From: a virus
DNA: 46,393 nucleotides
IMG/VR virus record: IMGVR_UViG_3300047564_001494
Coordinates: 1-46,393 of that record
Reading direction: 5' to 3' (one strand)
Below the pieces are notes generated by a model. That model saw nothing but the letters and a program-made list of their open reading frames with translations. It did not search any database and was not told the origin of the DNA. Position 1 is the first letter of the stretch. Each line of letters starts with the position of its first letter. Positions 9,818 through 18,567 of the stretch are shown one piece after another. The position numbers and the translations under genes are program-made.

Positions 9818-10618
9818 CTATTTAAAAAAGCCAGCTATACTTAAACCAAGTCCAATATCACTTGTCAGCCCACTCAGTGCGGAACCAAAAGTACTACCCG
9901 TAGCCCCTTTAATCGGAGCTGGCGGTTTAGATGGCATACGTGGATCCATAAGTGTTGCTCGTGGTAGTGCCAGAGGAGCCAGGGGATCAGGAGCCCGAAG
10001 TGGGACAAGCATTCGACGAGACTGTGCATTGAGATCTGCACCGTACTTATCAGTAGCAATCTGATTCATAGTTACCTTGCTCTCCTTCTCGGCACTCACA
10101 AGGCTCTCAGCGAGCACTGCCTGGTTCCGGCCATAACTAGCCATAGCGGAAGCTAGAGCCTTACCAGCGGACCTTCCAGACACCCCTGCGGCTTGAACCT
10201 GACCTTCTTCCTGGAGCATCTTTACCAGCATGTCCTGCTGATCAAATGCCATCCCGGTTAGGATTTCTTGGAATCGACGGTTCTCAGCTTCAAAGGCGAC
10301 AGCAGCTGCTTGGTTATTAAACCCAAGCTGCAGACCATAGATGCGCTCAGACTCGTTGTATTGACGTGCTTGGTTAGAGTAGTCAAAATTGCGGATCGCT
10401 AAATCAGAGACGTACTGACGAATGGAGCTTTGCTCTTGATAAGTAGCGTTATCGTCAATGTTCTGGCGATTGATTTGATTCTCAGCAATCCGCCAGTTGT
10501 AGTCCTTTAACGTCTCTTCCCAGTTATAATTCCAGACACTGGTGTCGTAGGCATACTGGGCGTTAGCAGCCTTCTTCTGTGATCTGCTTTGTGCAATTGA
10601 ACTAATTAGTCCAAACAC
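9818..10618 (-). CDS. Internal virion protein, T7 gp14-like
   Basis: A 266-residue, Gln/Asn/Ala-rich, helical protein between tail tube B and the two large internal virion proteins, the place of gp14 in T7-like phages. Gp14 is the smallest core protein and reaches the outer membrane after ejection. Residues 30-200 look like continuous amphipathic helix. The C-terminus is Gly/Ser/Leu-rich (GLTSDIGLGLSIAGFFK) and could interact with membrane. The start is GTG with a strong AGGAGG six bases upstream, lying over the end of the tail tube B gene. This start is well supported. Confidence 0.82.
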   Translation of the reverse strand: MFGLISSIAQSRSQKKAANAQYAYDTSVWNYNWEETLKDYNWRIAENQINRQNIDDNATYQEQSSIRQYVSDLAIRNFDYSNQARQYNESERIYGLQLGFNNQAAAVAFEAENRRFQEILTGMAFDQQDMLVKMLQEEGQVQAAGVSGRSAGKALASAMASYGRNQAVLAESLVSAEKESKVTMNQIATDKYGADLNAQSRRMLVPLRAPDPLAPLALPRATLMDPRMPSKPPAPIKGATGSTFGSALSGLTSDIGLGLSIAGFFK

Positions 10619-10621
10619 TAC

Positions 10622-13048
10622 TTACCTCCTAGTATAGAATTTAGGTGAATAGTTACCCTCCCATTTCATTGATAACAGACTTACAGGAAACGGTGAATCA
10701 GAAAAGATTCTCAACCTGATATTCTCAGATCGTTGATGAATCGGAATAGTAAACTGCGATGTATTAACAAACGGGATATCATTGGCAAGGTAGTAGTCAG
10801 CATTACGAACACCTTCAGTGTCTTGCCATTCAGAACGACCTTTGGAGTTCAATTTGAAGACAACATCGCCACCAAGCCCTAAGATAAACTTGAGTCGAGC
10901 AATAGTAAGAGAAGCGGTGTAGTCTGATTGCTGACCCTTGTCCCCACCTCGATAGAAGATTTGAGGGATTTCAACGTCCATGCTGTAGGTATAGCCTACA
11001 ATCAAATCCTCAGCACTCAGATTAAGTTCAGGGATTTTGGCGTAGAATCCACCGCCATCCTGAAGAACTGTTGGGAACAGGACAAGACCAGAGTTGCTGT
11101 ATGTCGGAGTGACTTGACCTGGGTTAGCAGTTACCACACACAAAGTGCGTGAGCTGTCATGTTTGTACGGAAGATAAACTTTCGTATGTTCATCTCCAGG
11201 TGTATTGACAAATGTCTTACTTGCTGGTGCAGCCCAGATATCAAGTCGTGGGTCAACCTTTGAACCATCTGAAGTAAGGAAGGTTGATGAGGTCGGGCTT
11301 TGGATCAAGGAAAGCTTTTGGACGACATAGGCACTTGACTGCTTAGTAACTGTCCAGAAGATATCCCGGTCAACGACGTGGTGCATGACATTACCAGGCA
11401 TCGTCCATTTAAACCAGGATTGAAGCTCCCGCTGATCTCCACTTGTGTAGAACCTGAACAGGTAAAGATCCCTGCTCGAGGTCGACCCAAGGGAAAGGAG
11501 GCTGTTCTGAGGAGAGCTGACAACTTGATCAACACCAGATGGGATCCATTCGGGCACAACCCTTGAAATATCCAGCACAATCGGACTCTCATCCTGGCCT
11601 CGAGTCTGCATCTCAAAGACACGGATGTAGGATGGTGTCGCTGAAATGAATCCAACAGTGGTTCCCAAATCTACTGGATCATTTTTAACATCCATTTCGT
11701 AGTTTGAAATGGTCTTGATGGTGCTAGTAGTTGGAGTCAGCACACCCTGAGAACTTTGCATCAGGAACTGCTGTGATCGGCTAAACAGAAGCAGGCCCTG
11801 CGCCACAGGTACAACACCATGAAGAGTTGCAGGACGGATGCTGGAGCAAGAGATATCAACAGGATCTGATGCAACAACAGTTAGAGCACTGTTATGATAG
11901 AAGTTAAGATAGTCACCAGCTTGGCTAAGAGAGACATTCTCTTCTGTCAATGCGCCAAGACGGTTGCTGTAGAAGAAGAGCTGCTGAATCGTTGATCCAA
12001 CGAAACTGGGGTGTTCATTGGTATCATCATCACCAACAAGTCTCGGTTCCCACGAAGTCTGTTGAAAGGTGAATGTACCGTTAGCATTTCGGATAAGCTG
12101 GTGAGGCATCGTTGACGCTGTCAAACCGACACTCACATCAGGCTTCACCGTCTCTTCCCAATATCCAACACCAGAAACACCGTTGTCAGCGACAAATTTA
12201 ACGTAGTAGTTATCCTCGTTATTGACGCTGTTGCTTACCTGAAAGATGCGACCATGCTTACTTTGCAGGGGAAGCTTGGAGATATTCTCGACAGAGTCTT
12301 GATAGGCAACTAAGCCTTCCTTATCCTTACCCCCTTTAGCTGTAATAGAAAAGGCCGTAGCACTTTCTACTTCAATACATGTACCAATGCGAGTAGCAGT
12401 GATGCCGCTGATACCGTTAAGTGACGTAGTCAGGGAGTCAAGGATGACATCCGCATTAACAGTACTATTGGTTTGCGAAGGTGTTGAGATCGTTGGCTCA
12501 GCATTAAATGTTGTATAGGTGACAGTTGTTGAGTTGATCTTAACTTCATACCTCTCGCCAAACTGAACCGCCAACAGACGCACCGTAGCCCGTTTGCCGT
12601 AGGCGTATGTCGGTGCAGCTTGAGTGGTAACCGTTACATTCTTGTTTGTGATGAAGGTATAATCATTGATGGTAAGGATATCGTAGTCATCCTTTCCGCC
12701 AGTCAAATAGGCAGTAGCTCCAGAACCGTAGCTAACGGTTTTCGGAGTACCATCAACAAGACTCCAAATACGGATGTTTGCTCCGTAGATAACTCCTACA
12801 TACTGTTCAGAGGCATCACGAAAGATGGAGAACCAACGACCATTATCATATGTGCCTGGTGCAATGACGTTGCCTGAACCGTCTTTCAGCTCAACAACAA
12901 ACTTACCTCCAGGCCGCTTAAGTAAACCGAAGGTAGGTTCCGGGTAGGCATTAATACATGTTTTTACTTGACCTGGAAACTTAAGGTCATCAGTCTGCTG
13001 AGAGACGCCACCAAGGTAATTTGGTATACTTTGAGTTACTGCAGGCAT
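10622..13048 (-). CDS. Tail tubular protein B (T7 gp12-like nozzle)
   Basis: An 808-residue protein beginning MPAVTQSIPNYLGGVSQQTD, the typical N-terminus of the T7 gp12 family (PNYLGGVSQQPD-like), followed by PGQVKTCINAYPEPTFGLLKR. T7 gp12 is 794 residues, so the length fits. Six copies form the conical nozzle at the end of the tail and carry the fibre attachment sites with gp11. It follows the gp11-like gene with only one base between them and is followed by gp14 with overlapping ribosome binding site. Function by family and synteny. Confidence 0.93.
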   Translation of the reverse strand: MPAVTQSIPNYLGGVSQQTDDLKFPGQVKTCINAYPEPTFGLLKRPGGKFVVELKDGSGNVIAPGTYDNGRWFSIFRDASEQYVGVIYGANIRIWSLVDGTPKTVSYGSGATAYLTGGKDDYDILTINDYTFITNKNVTVTTQAAPTYAYGKRATVRLLAVQFGERYEVKINSTTVTYTTFNAEPTISTPSQTNSTVNADVILDSLTTSLNGISGITATRIGTCIEVESATAFSITAKGGKDKEGLVAYQDSVENISKLPLQSKHGRIFQVSNSVNNEDNYYVKFVADNGVSGVGYWEETVKPDVSVGLTASTMPHQLIRNANGTFTFQQTSWEPRLVGDDDTNEHPSFVGSTIQQLFFYSNRLGALTEENVSLSQAGDYLNFYHNSALTVVASDPVDISCSSIRPATLHGVVPVAQGLLLFSRSQQFLMQSSQGVLTPTTSTIKTISNYEMDVKNDPVDLGTTVGFISATPSYIRVFEMQTRGQDESPIVLDISRVVPEWIPSGVDQVVSSPQNSLLSLGSTSSRDLYLFRFYTSGDQRELQSWFKWTMPGNVMHHVVDRDIFWTVTKQSSAYVVQKLSLIQSPTSSTFLTSDGSKVDPRLDIWAAPASKTFVNTPGDEHTKVYLPYKHDSSRTLCVVTANPGQVTPTYSNSGLVLFPTVLQDGGGFYAKIPELNLSAEDLIVGYTYSMDVEIPQIFYRGGDKGQQSDYTASLTIARLKFILGLGGDVVFKLNSKGRSEWQDTEGVRNADYYLANDIPFVNTSQFTIPIHQRSENIRLRIFSDSPFPVSLLSMKWEGNYSPKFYTRR

Positions 13049-13049
13049 A

Positions 13050-13664
13050 TCAGCGAGCTAGTGTTTTGTAGGGTTGATAGCTGTTATAGAAATTATTGCC
13101 GCGCGGCATACCAAAGAACGAGTAGTTACCTTGATTGCATTCATACTCCATAGCATTAGCACGTGCCATAGCTTCTTTCTGCTGAAGCATCTGATACACT
13201 GAGCTATCTCCAATCATCTTGGTTGAGGCTTGGACAGCAGCCCGAGAAGCAACGAAGTCACGGAAAGGTGTGGGGAGGTCAGTGAACTCAAAGAGCCAGA
13301 CGACATCGCACTTAACTTGACTAGTCCACGTATAGGTATGGTCGATCTTGTTATAGAGTTTCCCATCTCTACGGACAACCTCAATGCCTTTGTTTTCGTA
13401 GAGGTCACTTAGGTCGATGAGGAGGATATTGTCTGGGATCAGAATTTGACCGTTAATATCTGGAGTAAATGGGTATTCGGTCTCTGTATTAAAAGACCAA
13501 CCCTCAGCTTGCACCTCTCGATTAACCTCGATTAAAGTGTCGTAGGCAATAGCTACATCAGGGTTGGTCTGATCGAGAGTAGTGACAGGAGCCTGTCCTA
13601 CTGCTCCGAGTATTTGATTTACGGCAGCCAGTTCGGTGGCCACTAAAGCATTAGGAAAGGGCAT
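13050..13664 (-). CDS. Tail tubular protein A (T7 gp11-like adaptor)
   Basis: A 204-residue protein with the gp11 family pattern: ELAAVNQILGAVGQAPV near the N-terminus, EVQAEGWSFNTE around residue 55, a DLPTPFRDFVASRAA segment and an Asn/Tyr-rich C-terminus. T7 gp11 (196 residues) forms the adaptor ring between portal and nozzle. It is the first gene after the strong terminator behind the capsid group, so it may be served by partial read-through or by its own weak promoter. Confidence 0.92.
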   Translation of the reverse strand: MPFPNALVATELAAVNQILGAVGQAPVTTLDQTNPDVAIAYDTLIEVNREVQAEGWSFNTETEYPFTPDINGQILIPDNILLIDLSDLYENKGIEVVRRDGKLYNKIDHTYTWTSQVKCDVVWLFEFTDLPTPFRDFVASRAAVQASTKMIGDSSVYQMLQQKEAMARANAMEYECNQGNYSFFGMPRGNNFYNSYQPYKTLAR

Positions 13665-13677
13665 ATCACTATTAAAG

Positions 13678-13704
13678 AAAAAAGGGGGCCATAGAGACCC
13701 CCCG
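13678..13704 (-). terminator. Intrinsic terminator after the capsid group
   Basis: On the minus strand a run of G (GGGGG) is followed by a short loop and CCCCC, then six T residues. It sits between the 57-residue gene and the tail tube A gene, the same relative place as the terminator behind gene 10 in T7. Leaky termination here would give more capsid than tail transcripts. Confidence 0.85.
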
Positions 13705-13715
13705 GTATTAAAAGA

Positions 13716-13889
13716 TCAGACGTTGGTGATATTGCACTCAACGCTGGGATAGGCAAGACGCAGACCCTTGGTTACCGACTTAACAGCGGAGTCAGGGATA
13801 GCAGTGCCGCCAAAGCGACGCTGGGTCTTGGCCACAGAAATGCGCTCTGCATCAGTCGTGCAGATACCTTGATTGTTAGCAGCAGCCAT
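13716..13889 (-). CDS. Small protein of the capsid group, unknown
   Basis: A 57-residue protein that starts MAAANNQGICTTDAERISVA and ends with ECNITNV. The ATG lies two bases after the stop of the 161-residue structural gene, and the frame runs cleanly to a TGA just before the terminator. It is basic in the middle (KTQRRFGG) with Cys at both ends. I do not recognise a family. The position suggests a minor head component or head-assembly factor. Confidence 0.72.
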   Translation of the reverse strand: MAAANNQGICTTDAERISVAKTQRRFGGTAIPDSAVKSVTKGLRLAYPSVECNITNV

Positions 13890-13891
13890 GA

Positions 13892-14377
13892 TCAGAAGAT
13901 CCGATATTCAAGGAAGGAGCCAGCACGGATCACAGCAGACTGGGAACCGGTCTGAGTGTTCTGCGCGAATTGGAAGAGCACCTGGCCAGCGGTAGAACCG
14001 TTAGCGATCACACCGGTCAGACGGATGAAACCGTCAGTGCCGGAGGCAAACAGAACGGTGTCATCAGCTTCAGCGGTGATGGATGCACACACAATCGCCG
14101 TGGCATCTGCAGCCTGCTCTTCAGAGAAGAGGCGGTACAGCGTCGGGCTAGCGGGCACATCAACGCGGTACTTCAGGTCACCAGTCGCAGTGCTGGTGTA
14201 GAAGAGGTTGTAGCGGAAAAGAATACGCTCATTCTTTCCAACAGGAAGGGTGAACTGGGGAACAGTTACCAGGGTGGCACTGTTGGTTACGGTTTGATCC
14301 GCATCCAGCACGTTGCCAAGCTGCATAACATCGGGCTGATAGACAGCACCGAAAGCCCCATTAGTAGTGAGAGACAT
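13892..14377 (-). CDS. Putative head decoration or minor structural protein
   Basis: A 161-residue, beta-rich, Thr/Ala/Val-rich protein without Lys-rich or helical segments, encoded between the major capsid gene and the terminator. The alternating hydrophobic pattern (TLVTVPQFTLPVGKNERILF) fits a beta-sandwich capsid accessory protein. The place directly behind the capsid gene in the same transcript suggests high expression, as expected for a decoration protein. No family motif is recognised, so the role is inferred from context. Confidence 0.7.
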   Translation of the reverse strand: MSLTTNGAFGAVYQPDVMQLGNVLDADQTVTNSATLVTVPQFTLPVGKNERILFRYNLFYTSTATGDLKYRVDVPASPTLYRLFSEEQAADATAIVCASITAEADDTVLFASGTDGFIRLTGVIANGSTAGQVLFQFAQNTQTGSQSAVIRAGSFLEYRIF

Positions 14378-14396
14378 TGGTTAGATCCAAAAAGAT

Positions 14397-14615
14397 TTAC
14401 GTTGCGGAAGTGTTTCCAGCAATAGTGCTGGCGGCAGTAGCACGGTCAGCAACACCACCAGAAACTGCACGACCAAACTCCACAGGGGAGAGCGGGTTAA
14501 TGGTGAAGGACTTGACCGTCTTGGTCGATCCAAAGATCTTGCCGTTAGGTGCGTTAGGGGCAGCAGCACTGCCACCCGTCGTCACCACACGCGAGGAGCC
14601 AGGAGAAATAGACAT
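14397..14615 (-). CDS. Small protein behind the capsid gene, unknown
   Basis: A 72-residue protein, Ser/Gly/Ala-rich in the N-terminal half (MSISPGSSRVVTTGGSAAAP), then a short conserved-looking core (TKTVKSFTINPLSPVEFGRA) and an Ala/Thr-rich end. It lies 18 bases behind the capsid stop and 19 bases before the next gene in the same direction. Other frames over this region also stay open by chance. I chose this one because it fits the tight spacing and has phage-like composition. Function unknown. Confidence 0.62.
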   Translation of the reverse strand: MSISPGSSRVVTTGGSAAAPNAPNGKIFGSTKTVKSFTINPLSPVEFGRAVSGGVADRATAASTIAGNTSAT

Positions 14616-14633
14616 TTCTTAGGACCTCACTTA

Positions 14634-15650
14634 TCAGGCGCGGGCCGACTGCAGCTCGATAGCGGCAGCAGGGTTGAGAGTGCCACAACCCATGGCCAGA
14701 CGGCCAAGAATCACATCGCCTTGATAAAGAACGCTCACGTCGCCGCTGGTCACTTGGACCTGGGGACCGATAGCTTCCACAACACCAGCAGCATCTTTCT
14801 GGTAGATCAGACCGCAGTGGGTCGAAAAGTCGCCGCTGTAATCATTGTTCTCACCGCTCACGCTGCCGACAGTACCGGCCAGGAAAGGCAGGTTGTTGGA
14901 ACGCTTGATGTTGATACCAGCAATCTGGTACAGGCCATCACCGCTGTTCAGGTTGCCCTGGGAGGCACCGAACTCACGGTTGAGGATGTTGGTATCAACT
15001 TGGCTGATCAGGGCGTAGTACTGACGAGGGGCCAGCACAGCACAACGACCAGAGGTAGGAACATTCTTCTCATCCATGATGGAAGCAGCTTCAAAGAAGG
15101 CGTCCACGAGGGCTTGAGCGTCATACTCCTTCTGAGCACCCAGTTGGATCACCGAACCGCCGGGCTCAGGGCCAGGGGAGGCAGTGATGGGATGGGCTTC
15201 ACGAGCAGCCTTGGCGATCATACGGAAGATCTTCTTATCGTATGCTTCGGCAAGAGCGTGGCCGATTTTTTTGCTTATCTCGCCGCGCAGATCGTAGTGA
15301 GCCAGAGTCTCATCCAGGTCATACACGAAAGCAGAGCTGATGAGAAGGTCATCACAGACGATGGTCTTTTCTGCCACCGGGGGATCACCACTACCCAGGA
15401 TCGGAGTGCCGGGGGTGTGGTAACCAGCCTGCATACGACCGGTGAAGATGAACTGCATGGCCTTCCCATTCTTCAGGGTGCGGCGCATGATGGTGTCACG
15501 AGCCACGCAAGCGGACTCATAAGCCTTGAACAGTTCGCCCGAGAAGAGCTTCAGATAAGTTGCGTACTTAGTATCATACGCCTGAGAGCCGGAGGTATTA
15601 GATACCGCCTTATTAAGAGTACCGAGTACGGTTTGATTAGTGTTAGCCAC
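14634..15650 (-). CDS. Major capsid protein (T7 gp10-like)
   Basis: A 338-residue protein that matches the T7 gp10 family (T7 gp10A is 345 residues): N-terminus ANTNQTVLGTLNKAV, then LKLFSGELFKAYESACVARD, KNGKAMQFIFTGRM, and near the C-terminus GLIYQKDAAGVVEAIGPQVQ. It has the HK97-type fold in known relatives. The start is GTG (VANTNQ), with no ATG nearby in frame. It is preceded by a 320-base structured non-coding leader and followed by three small genes and a terminator, so it heads its own strongly expressed unit. Confidence 0.95.
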   Translation of the reverse strand: MANTNQTVLGTLNKAVSNTSGSQAYDTKYATYLKLFSGELFKAYESACVARDTIMRRTLKNGKAMQFIFTGRMQAGYHTPGTPILGSGDPPVAEKTIVCDDLLISSAFVYDLDETLAHYDLRGEISKKIGHALAEAYDKKIFRMIAKAAREAHPITASPGPEPGGSVIQLGAQKEYDAQALVDAFFEAASIMDEKNVPTSGRCAVLAPRQYYALISQVDTNILNREFGASQGNLNSGDGLYQIAGINIKRSNNLPFLAGTVGSVSGENNDYSGDFSTHCGLIYQKDAAGVVEAIGPQVQVTSGDVSVLYQGDVILGRLAMGCGTLNPAAAIELQSARA

Positions 15651-15656
15651 TGTTAG

Positions 15657-15976
15657 AAAAGAGAGAGTTGTTAAAGTTCTCCCTAACCGGTTAGGAATTC
15701 ACATGGACAAGAAGTCATGTGCATTCGATTAAAGTGTTTGTGTCTGTCTCTCCAGACTGTCAATGGCTAAAGGGTGTCCGCCTTAGCGGGCCTTGAGCCA
15801 AGAGGAGTTAAGTCCGACATTGAGGTGCTTAACTCCCGTTGTGGACCTTCGAGAAACGAAGAGCCAGAACTGACGGAATCCATCCGACGTAGGTGCGCTA
15901 ATAGCAGCAACCCGCTCCATACCCAATTCCTTGGGGTTTACATCGCCGTTATAAAGCCACGGTCGCGGGCATTACA
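15657..15976 (-). promoter_or_regulatory. Structured leader upstream of the major capsid gene
   Basis: A 320-base gap in an otherwise gapless late region. Read on the minus strand it has several inverted repeats: a 9-bp perfect stem GGAGTTAAG/CTTAACTCC with a 16-base loop (about 15803-15836), then GGCTcAAGG/CC(C)TTtAGCC enclosing CCGCTAAGGCGG, a GTCTG/CAGAC hairpin, CACATG/CATGTG, and the palindrome CCTAACCGGTTAGG (about 15683-15696). These suggest a processed or stabilised 5' leader, plus probably a phage promoter for the capsid unit. I cannot identify the promoter sequence itself. Confidence 0.6.
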
Positions 15977-17155
15977 TCAAAGAATTCTGAAGAAGTTATT
16001 GATGTAATAGACAAGCTGATGCTCAGGAACCGTGTGGTTCACAATCGTCTTTCTAGGGTCAGTCAGAATAGATTGATAGTACAAAGATTTGCCAACTATC
16101 TGACCACCAGAGTAAAGGATAGATGCTGAGATGAGGTTAATATTAAAGGCTCTAGGTGCAGCGGTAAGTCGACTACGCTTGACAAGGTTCGCCGGTACAC
16201 CAGCAATACTGAATAGCCTTGGACTAGCAACAAGCCGTCGTGTCAACAGGAGATTGGCTGCACGATAGACACCAGTGAAGGTGCCCTTATCGGCAGGCAG
16301 TATACGAGAGACTACCTTGGTGATGGTTGCAGCTACACCAGCTATAGAGAAGCCACCAGGAGCTGCAGTCAGCTTTCTCCCTACAACAGGTGAGGCAGAA
16401 ACACCTGCAACTGTGATCGTACCTTTGGCAGCAAGGATCTCAGCTTGATGGATGATGCCAGCATCAACGCCAACAACGGAGAAGGTTCCTTCGTCAGCAG
16501 CTAGGTTTCTACCCTTAGCAAATCCTGCAGCATTACCAACAATACTACGAGTACCTAGATCAGCAGTCAGTACAACCGTCTTATCCCTAAGCTCAACAAC
16601 CCAACTACGGAAGGCACTACTAGCATTAACTGTGACGTTAGTACTTGCCCAAGTAGTCCGTGTTCCGTTGGTATCATGACCAGCTGCTTCCGTACCTGCA
16701 AAGGCACGGTTCACCATTGTGCCAGGAGCTAGGTCTACGTTAGTAGCAGTCCGGTGACCGGCAAAGGCAGCGACCCAACTTGTGTTGTCAGTACGTTGAA
16801 GGTTTAATGCGGGGTAGTTAACTGTAGTAGTTGCTGAACCACTACCACCAATAGAGGCACCACGTGTGGCACCCCTATACACATGACAAATCAGCTCAGT
16901 AGCGTTTGTCCAGGTACCACTAGTAGTTGTAGTAGCTGTAGCTATCGCAAAATGGAGACGGCTCGAGTTGGTATTACCACCGCTAGAACCAATCTGAGTC
17001 CATGTAGGCACTGTGCCCCCAGCGGTTGGGGCTGTAGGCACAGTGTTACTACCATCTCGATACGCAAAGATAAGGATCAGGTCTCCAACTTGGTGAGCCG
17101 GAATGGTGACCGTTGTTGTTGCTGCGCCTTGTGCGCCAATATAAGAAACGGTCAT
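15977..17155 (-). CDS. Tandem-repeat virion protein
   Basis: A 392-residue protein. Residues 1-195 resemble a beta-sandwich domain seen in phage and bacterial surface proteins, with VSYIGAQGAATTTVTIPAHQ at the start, a WTQIGSS segment and RSWVVELRDK at the end. From about residue 196 to 360 there are about seven repeats of 22-23 residues with the pattern L-x-A-x-x-G-x-F-S-I-A-G-V-x-A-x-I, for example LTAAPGGFSIAGVAATI. Such repeats are common in phage fibres and head appendages. It is the last gene before the capsid leader in an accessory island and may form a head or tail appendage. Confidence 0.78.
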   Translation of the reverse strand: MTVSYIGAQGAATTTVTIPAHQVGDLILIFAYRDGSNTVPTAPTAGGTVPTWTQIGSSGGNTNSSRLHFAIATATTTTSGTWTNATELICHVYRGATRGASIGGSGSATTTVNYPALNLQRTDNTSWVAAFAGHRTATNVDLAPGTMVNRAFAGTEAAGHDTNGTRTTWASTNVTVNASSAFRSWVVELRDKTVVLTADLGTRSIVGNAAGFAKGRNLAADEGTFSVVGVDAGIIHQAEILAAKGTITVAGVSASPVVGRKLTAAPGGFSIAGVAATITKVVSRILPADKGTFTGVYRAANLLLTRRLVASPRLFSIAGVPANLVKRSRLTAAPRAFNINLISASILYSGGQIVGKSLYYQSILTDPRKTIVNHTVPEHQLVYYINNFFRIL

Positions 17156-17164
17156 TGCATTGCC

Positions 17165-17602
17165 TTAGCTTACAGTTAGGATTCCGTTTGTTTGATCAAG
17201 GTCGACGGTAAGAGTTTCACCAGCAGCGACAGTAACCGAGGAGCCATAATCCCAGTAACCAATGAGCGGGTCTGCAGGAGAGGTAGGCGTGTCGTTGAAC
17301 AACACGGCATAGCGAGCTGTAAAACCTGCTCCTGAGCCCGTCCATACAGGATCAGTACCACCAGTGAGTTTGAATGTACCGCTAGTCTCTGCACCAGTAA
17401 TGGTTCCAACAGAGATACCACCAGCCGTGTATCCACCACCAGTTGTCAGTTCAGTGACGTTGGCAAGTACCGTGTGAGTGGCAACGTTGGGAGTCGTGTT
17501 AGTCAGCGCAACCTTTAGGACGTGAGTTGTACCGGTCTGCAATTGATGCACACCAGAGCAAAGATCCTCAGGAAAGGTATTGTATTTAACAAAGGCAGCC
17601 AT
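17165..17602 (-). CDS. Phage structural protein, probably appendage
   Basis: A 145-residue beta-rich protein that begins MAAFVKYNTFPEDLCSGVHQ and has a Gly/Thr-rich centre (TTGGGYTAGGISVG) and an aromatic turn YWDYGSS, ending in TVDLDQTNGILTVS. Similar small proteins are frequent in tailed phages of aquatic bacteria, next to capsid or fibre genes. I infer a virion role from composition and context, between the collagen-like gene and the repeat protein. Confidence 0.72.
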   Translation of the reverse strand: MAAFVKYNTFPEDLCSGVHQLQTGTTHVLKVALTNTTPNVATHTVLANVTELTTGGGYTAGGISVGTITGAETSGTFKLTGGTDPVWTGSGAGFTARYAVLFNDTPTSPADPLIGYWDYGSSVTVAAGETLTVDLDQTNGILTVS

Positions 17603-17604
17603 AA

Positions 17605-18165
17605 TTAGTTATTTTGAACAGTAATGCCACTGGATACCCAGCCGCGTTGTTGAGTAGTACCGGATTCATTGGAGTGGTAGACACGGCCAGGAGGTCCTGA
17701 TGGACCAGGCTTTCCTTGAGGCCCCTGCTTACCCTCCCTGCCTTGCGGTCCTGGAGGGCCTGGGATCCCACGCTCACCAGGCTCACCTGGCTTGCCGTCC
17801 CGACCATCAACACCTGGCAAACCTTCAGGTCCAATCATCGACACACCCATCGGCCAGCCATCGTGACCCTTCGGCCCGTAGATAGTCCAATGCATGTAGT
17901 CGATATAGAACTGACCCGCTGTGCCTAGGAATGGGGACGGTGGAGCGGTGCCGCTAAGGATCCCTAAACCATCCATGCCATCCTTACCTGGCTCTCCCTG
18001 CTCTCCCTTTTCACCACGCAAGCCAGGCTTGCCTTGCTCACCAGCAGGGCCAGGTGGACCGGGCTCCCCATCGAAGCCGGGCTCACCTGGATCTCCTGGC
18101 GGGCCAGGTGGTGCATACTCAGGGACAAACGACAGAATGCCAGTAATTGGATTCAGTCTAAACAT
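17605..18165 (-). CDS. Collagen-like virion protein
   Basis: A 186-residue protein with two blocks of Gly-X-Y triplets (residues about 20-68 and 112-162), rich in Pro at X and in Lys/Glu/Gln at Y, separated by a compact segment (GTAGQFYIDYMHWTIYGPKG). Collagen-like blocks in phage proteins form trimeric stalks of fibres and appendages. The N-terminal MFRLNPITGILSFVPEY and the C-terminal residues are non-collagen caps. It overlaps the upstream gene by one base. It probably forms a trimeric fibre that carries or spaces the neighbouring structural proteins. Confidence 0.85.
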   Translation of the reverse strand: MFRLNPITGILSFVPEYAPPGPPGDPGEPGFDGEPGPPGPAGEQGKPGLRGEKGEQGEPGKDGMDGLGILSGTAPPSPFLGTAGQFYIDYMHWTIYGPKGHDGWPMGVSMIGPEGLPGVDGRDGKPGEPGERGIPGPPGPQGREGKQGPQGKPGPSGPPGRVYHSNESGTTQQRGWVSSGITVQNN

Positions 18166-18386
18166 TAGGAAATACGAGTAACGCTAGTTAGATATCCATT
18201 GCCGTCATATGTCATGGTGACAGTGGATACAATCTGACCGCTAGCACCACCAGCCCTGTAGACGACAGTTGTAGGGTTACCGTTTGCATCATTGGTAACC
18301 CCGATGAAGTCGTGCTCAGGAACACTGAGGCCGGTCTCCATCTGACGGGATGAGAACCGACCCGTTTTAATGTTCTGAGATGTCAT
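18165..18386 (-). CDS. Small structural-island protein, unknown
   Basis: A 73-residue protein starting MTSQNIKTGRFSSRQMETGL. The second half is a beta-hairpin-like region with TMTYDGNGYLTSVTRIS, similar to small YD-type strands. It overlaps the collagen-like gene by one base and lies three bases behind the 58-residue gene. It may be a small fibre cap or linker protein, but I do not recognise a family. Confidence 0.65.
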   Translation of the reverse strand: MTSQNIKTGRFSSRQMETGLSVPEHDFIGVTNDANGNPTTVVYRAGGASGQIVSTVTMTYDGNGYLTSVTRIS

Positions 18387-18389
18387 AAA

Positions 18390-18566
18390 TTACCAAGTGG
18401 TAGGAGAGACTTCCAAAGTCCCAGGCTTTGCAACCTGAGCCTTGGGGCTATATCGAGTAATTGCTGCCCCGGTGTAGCCATAGATGAAACCACGAGCAGC
18501 GCTGCTAGGGGTCACATAAAGAATCGAAGCAACCGAAGAGATCTTCGGATCAAAAGCTTTTGCCAT
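18390..18566 (-). CDS. Small structural-island protein, unknown
   Basis: A 58-residue protein, MAKAFDPKISSVASILYVTP through a Gly/Tyr segment (ARGFIYGYTGAAI) to a Pro/Thr-rich end. The start is taken at this ATG rather than twelve codons upstream, because this leaves one base after the RlpA-like stop rather than a long overlap. Composition suggests a small beta-structured virion component. Function is not known. Confidence 0.6.
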   Translation of the reverse strand: MAKAFDPKISSVASILYVTPSSAARGFIYGYTGAAITRYSPKAQVAKPGTLEVSPTTW

Positions 18567-18567
18567 G

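Noticed and set aside
14721-15656. A 311-residue plus-strand reading frame antisense to the major capsid gene
   Set aside because: The capsid protein on the other strand is unmistakable. The antisense frame follows from its codon use.
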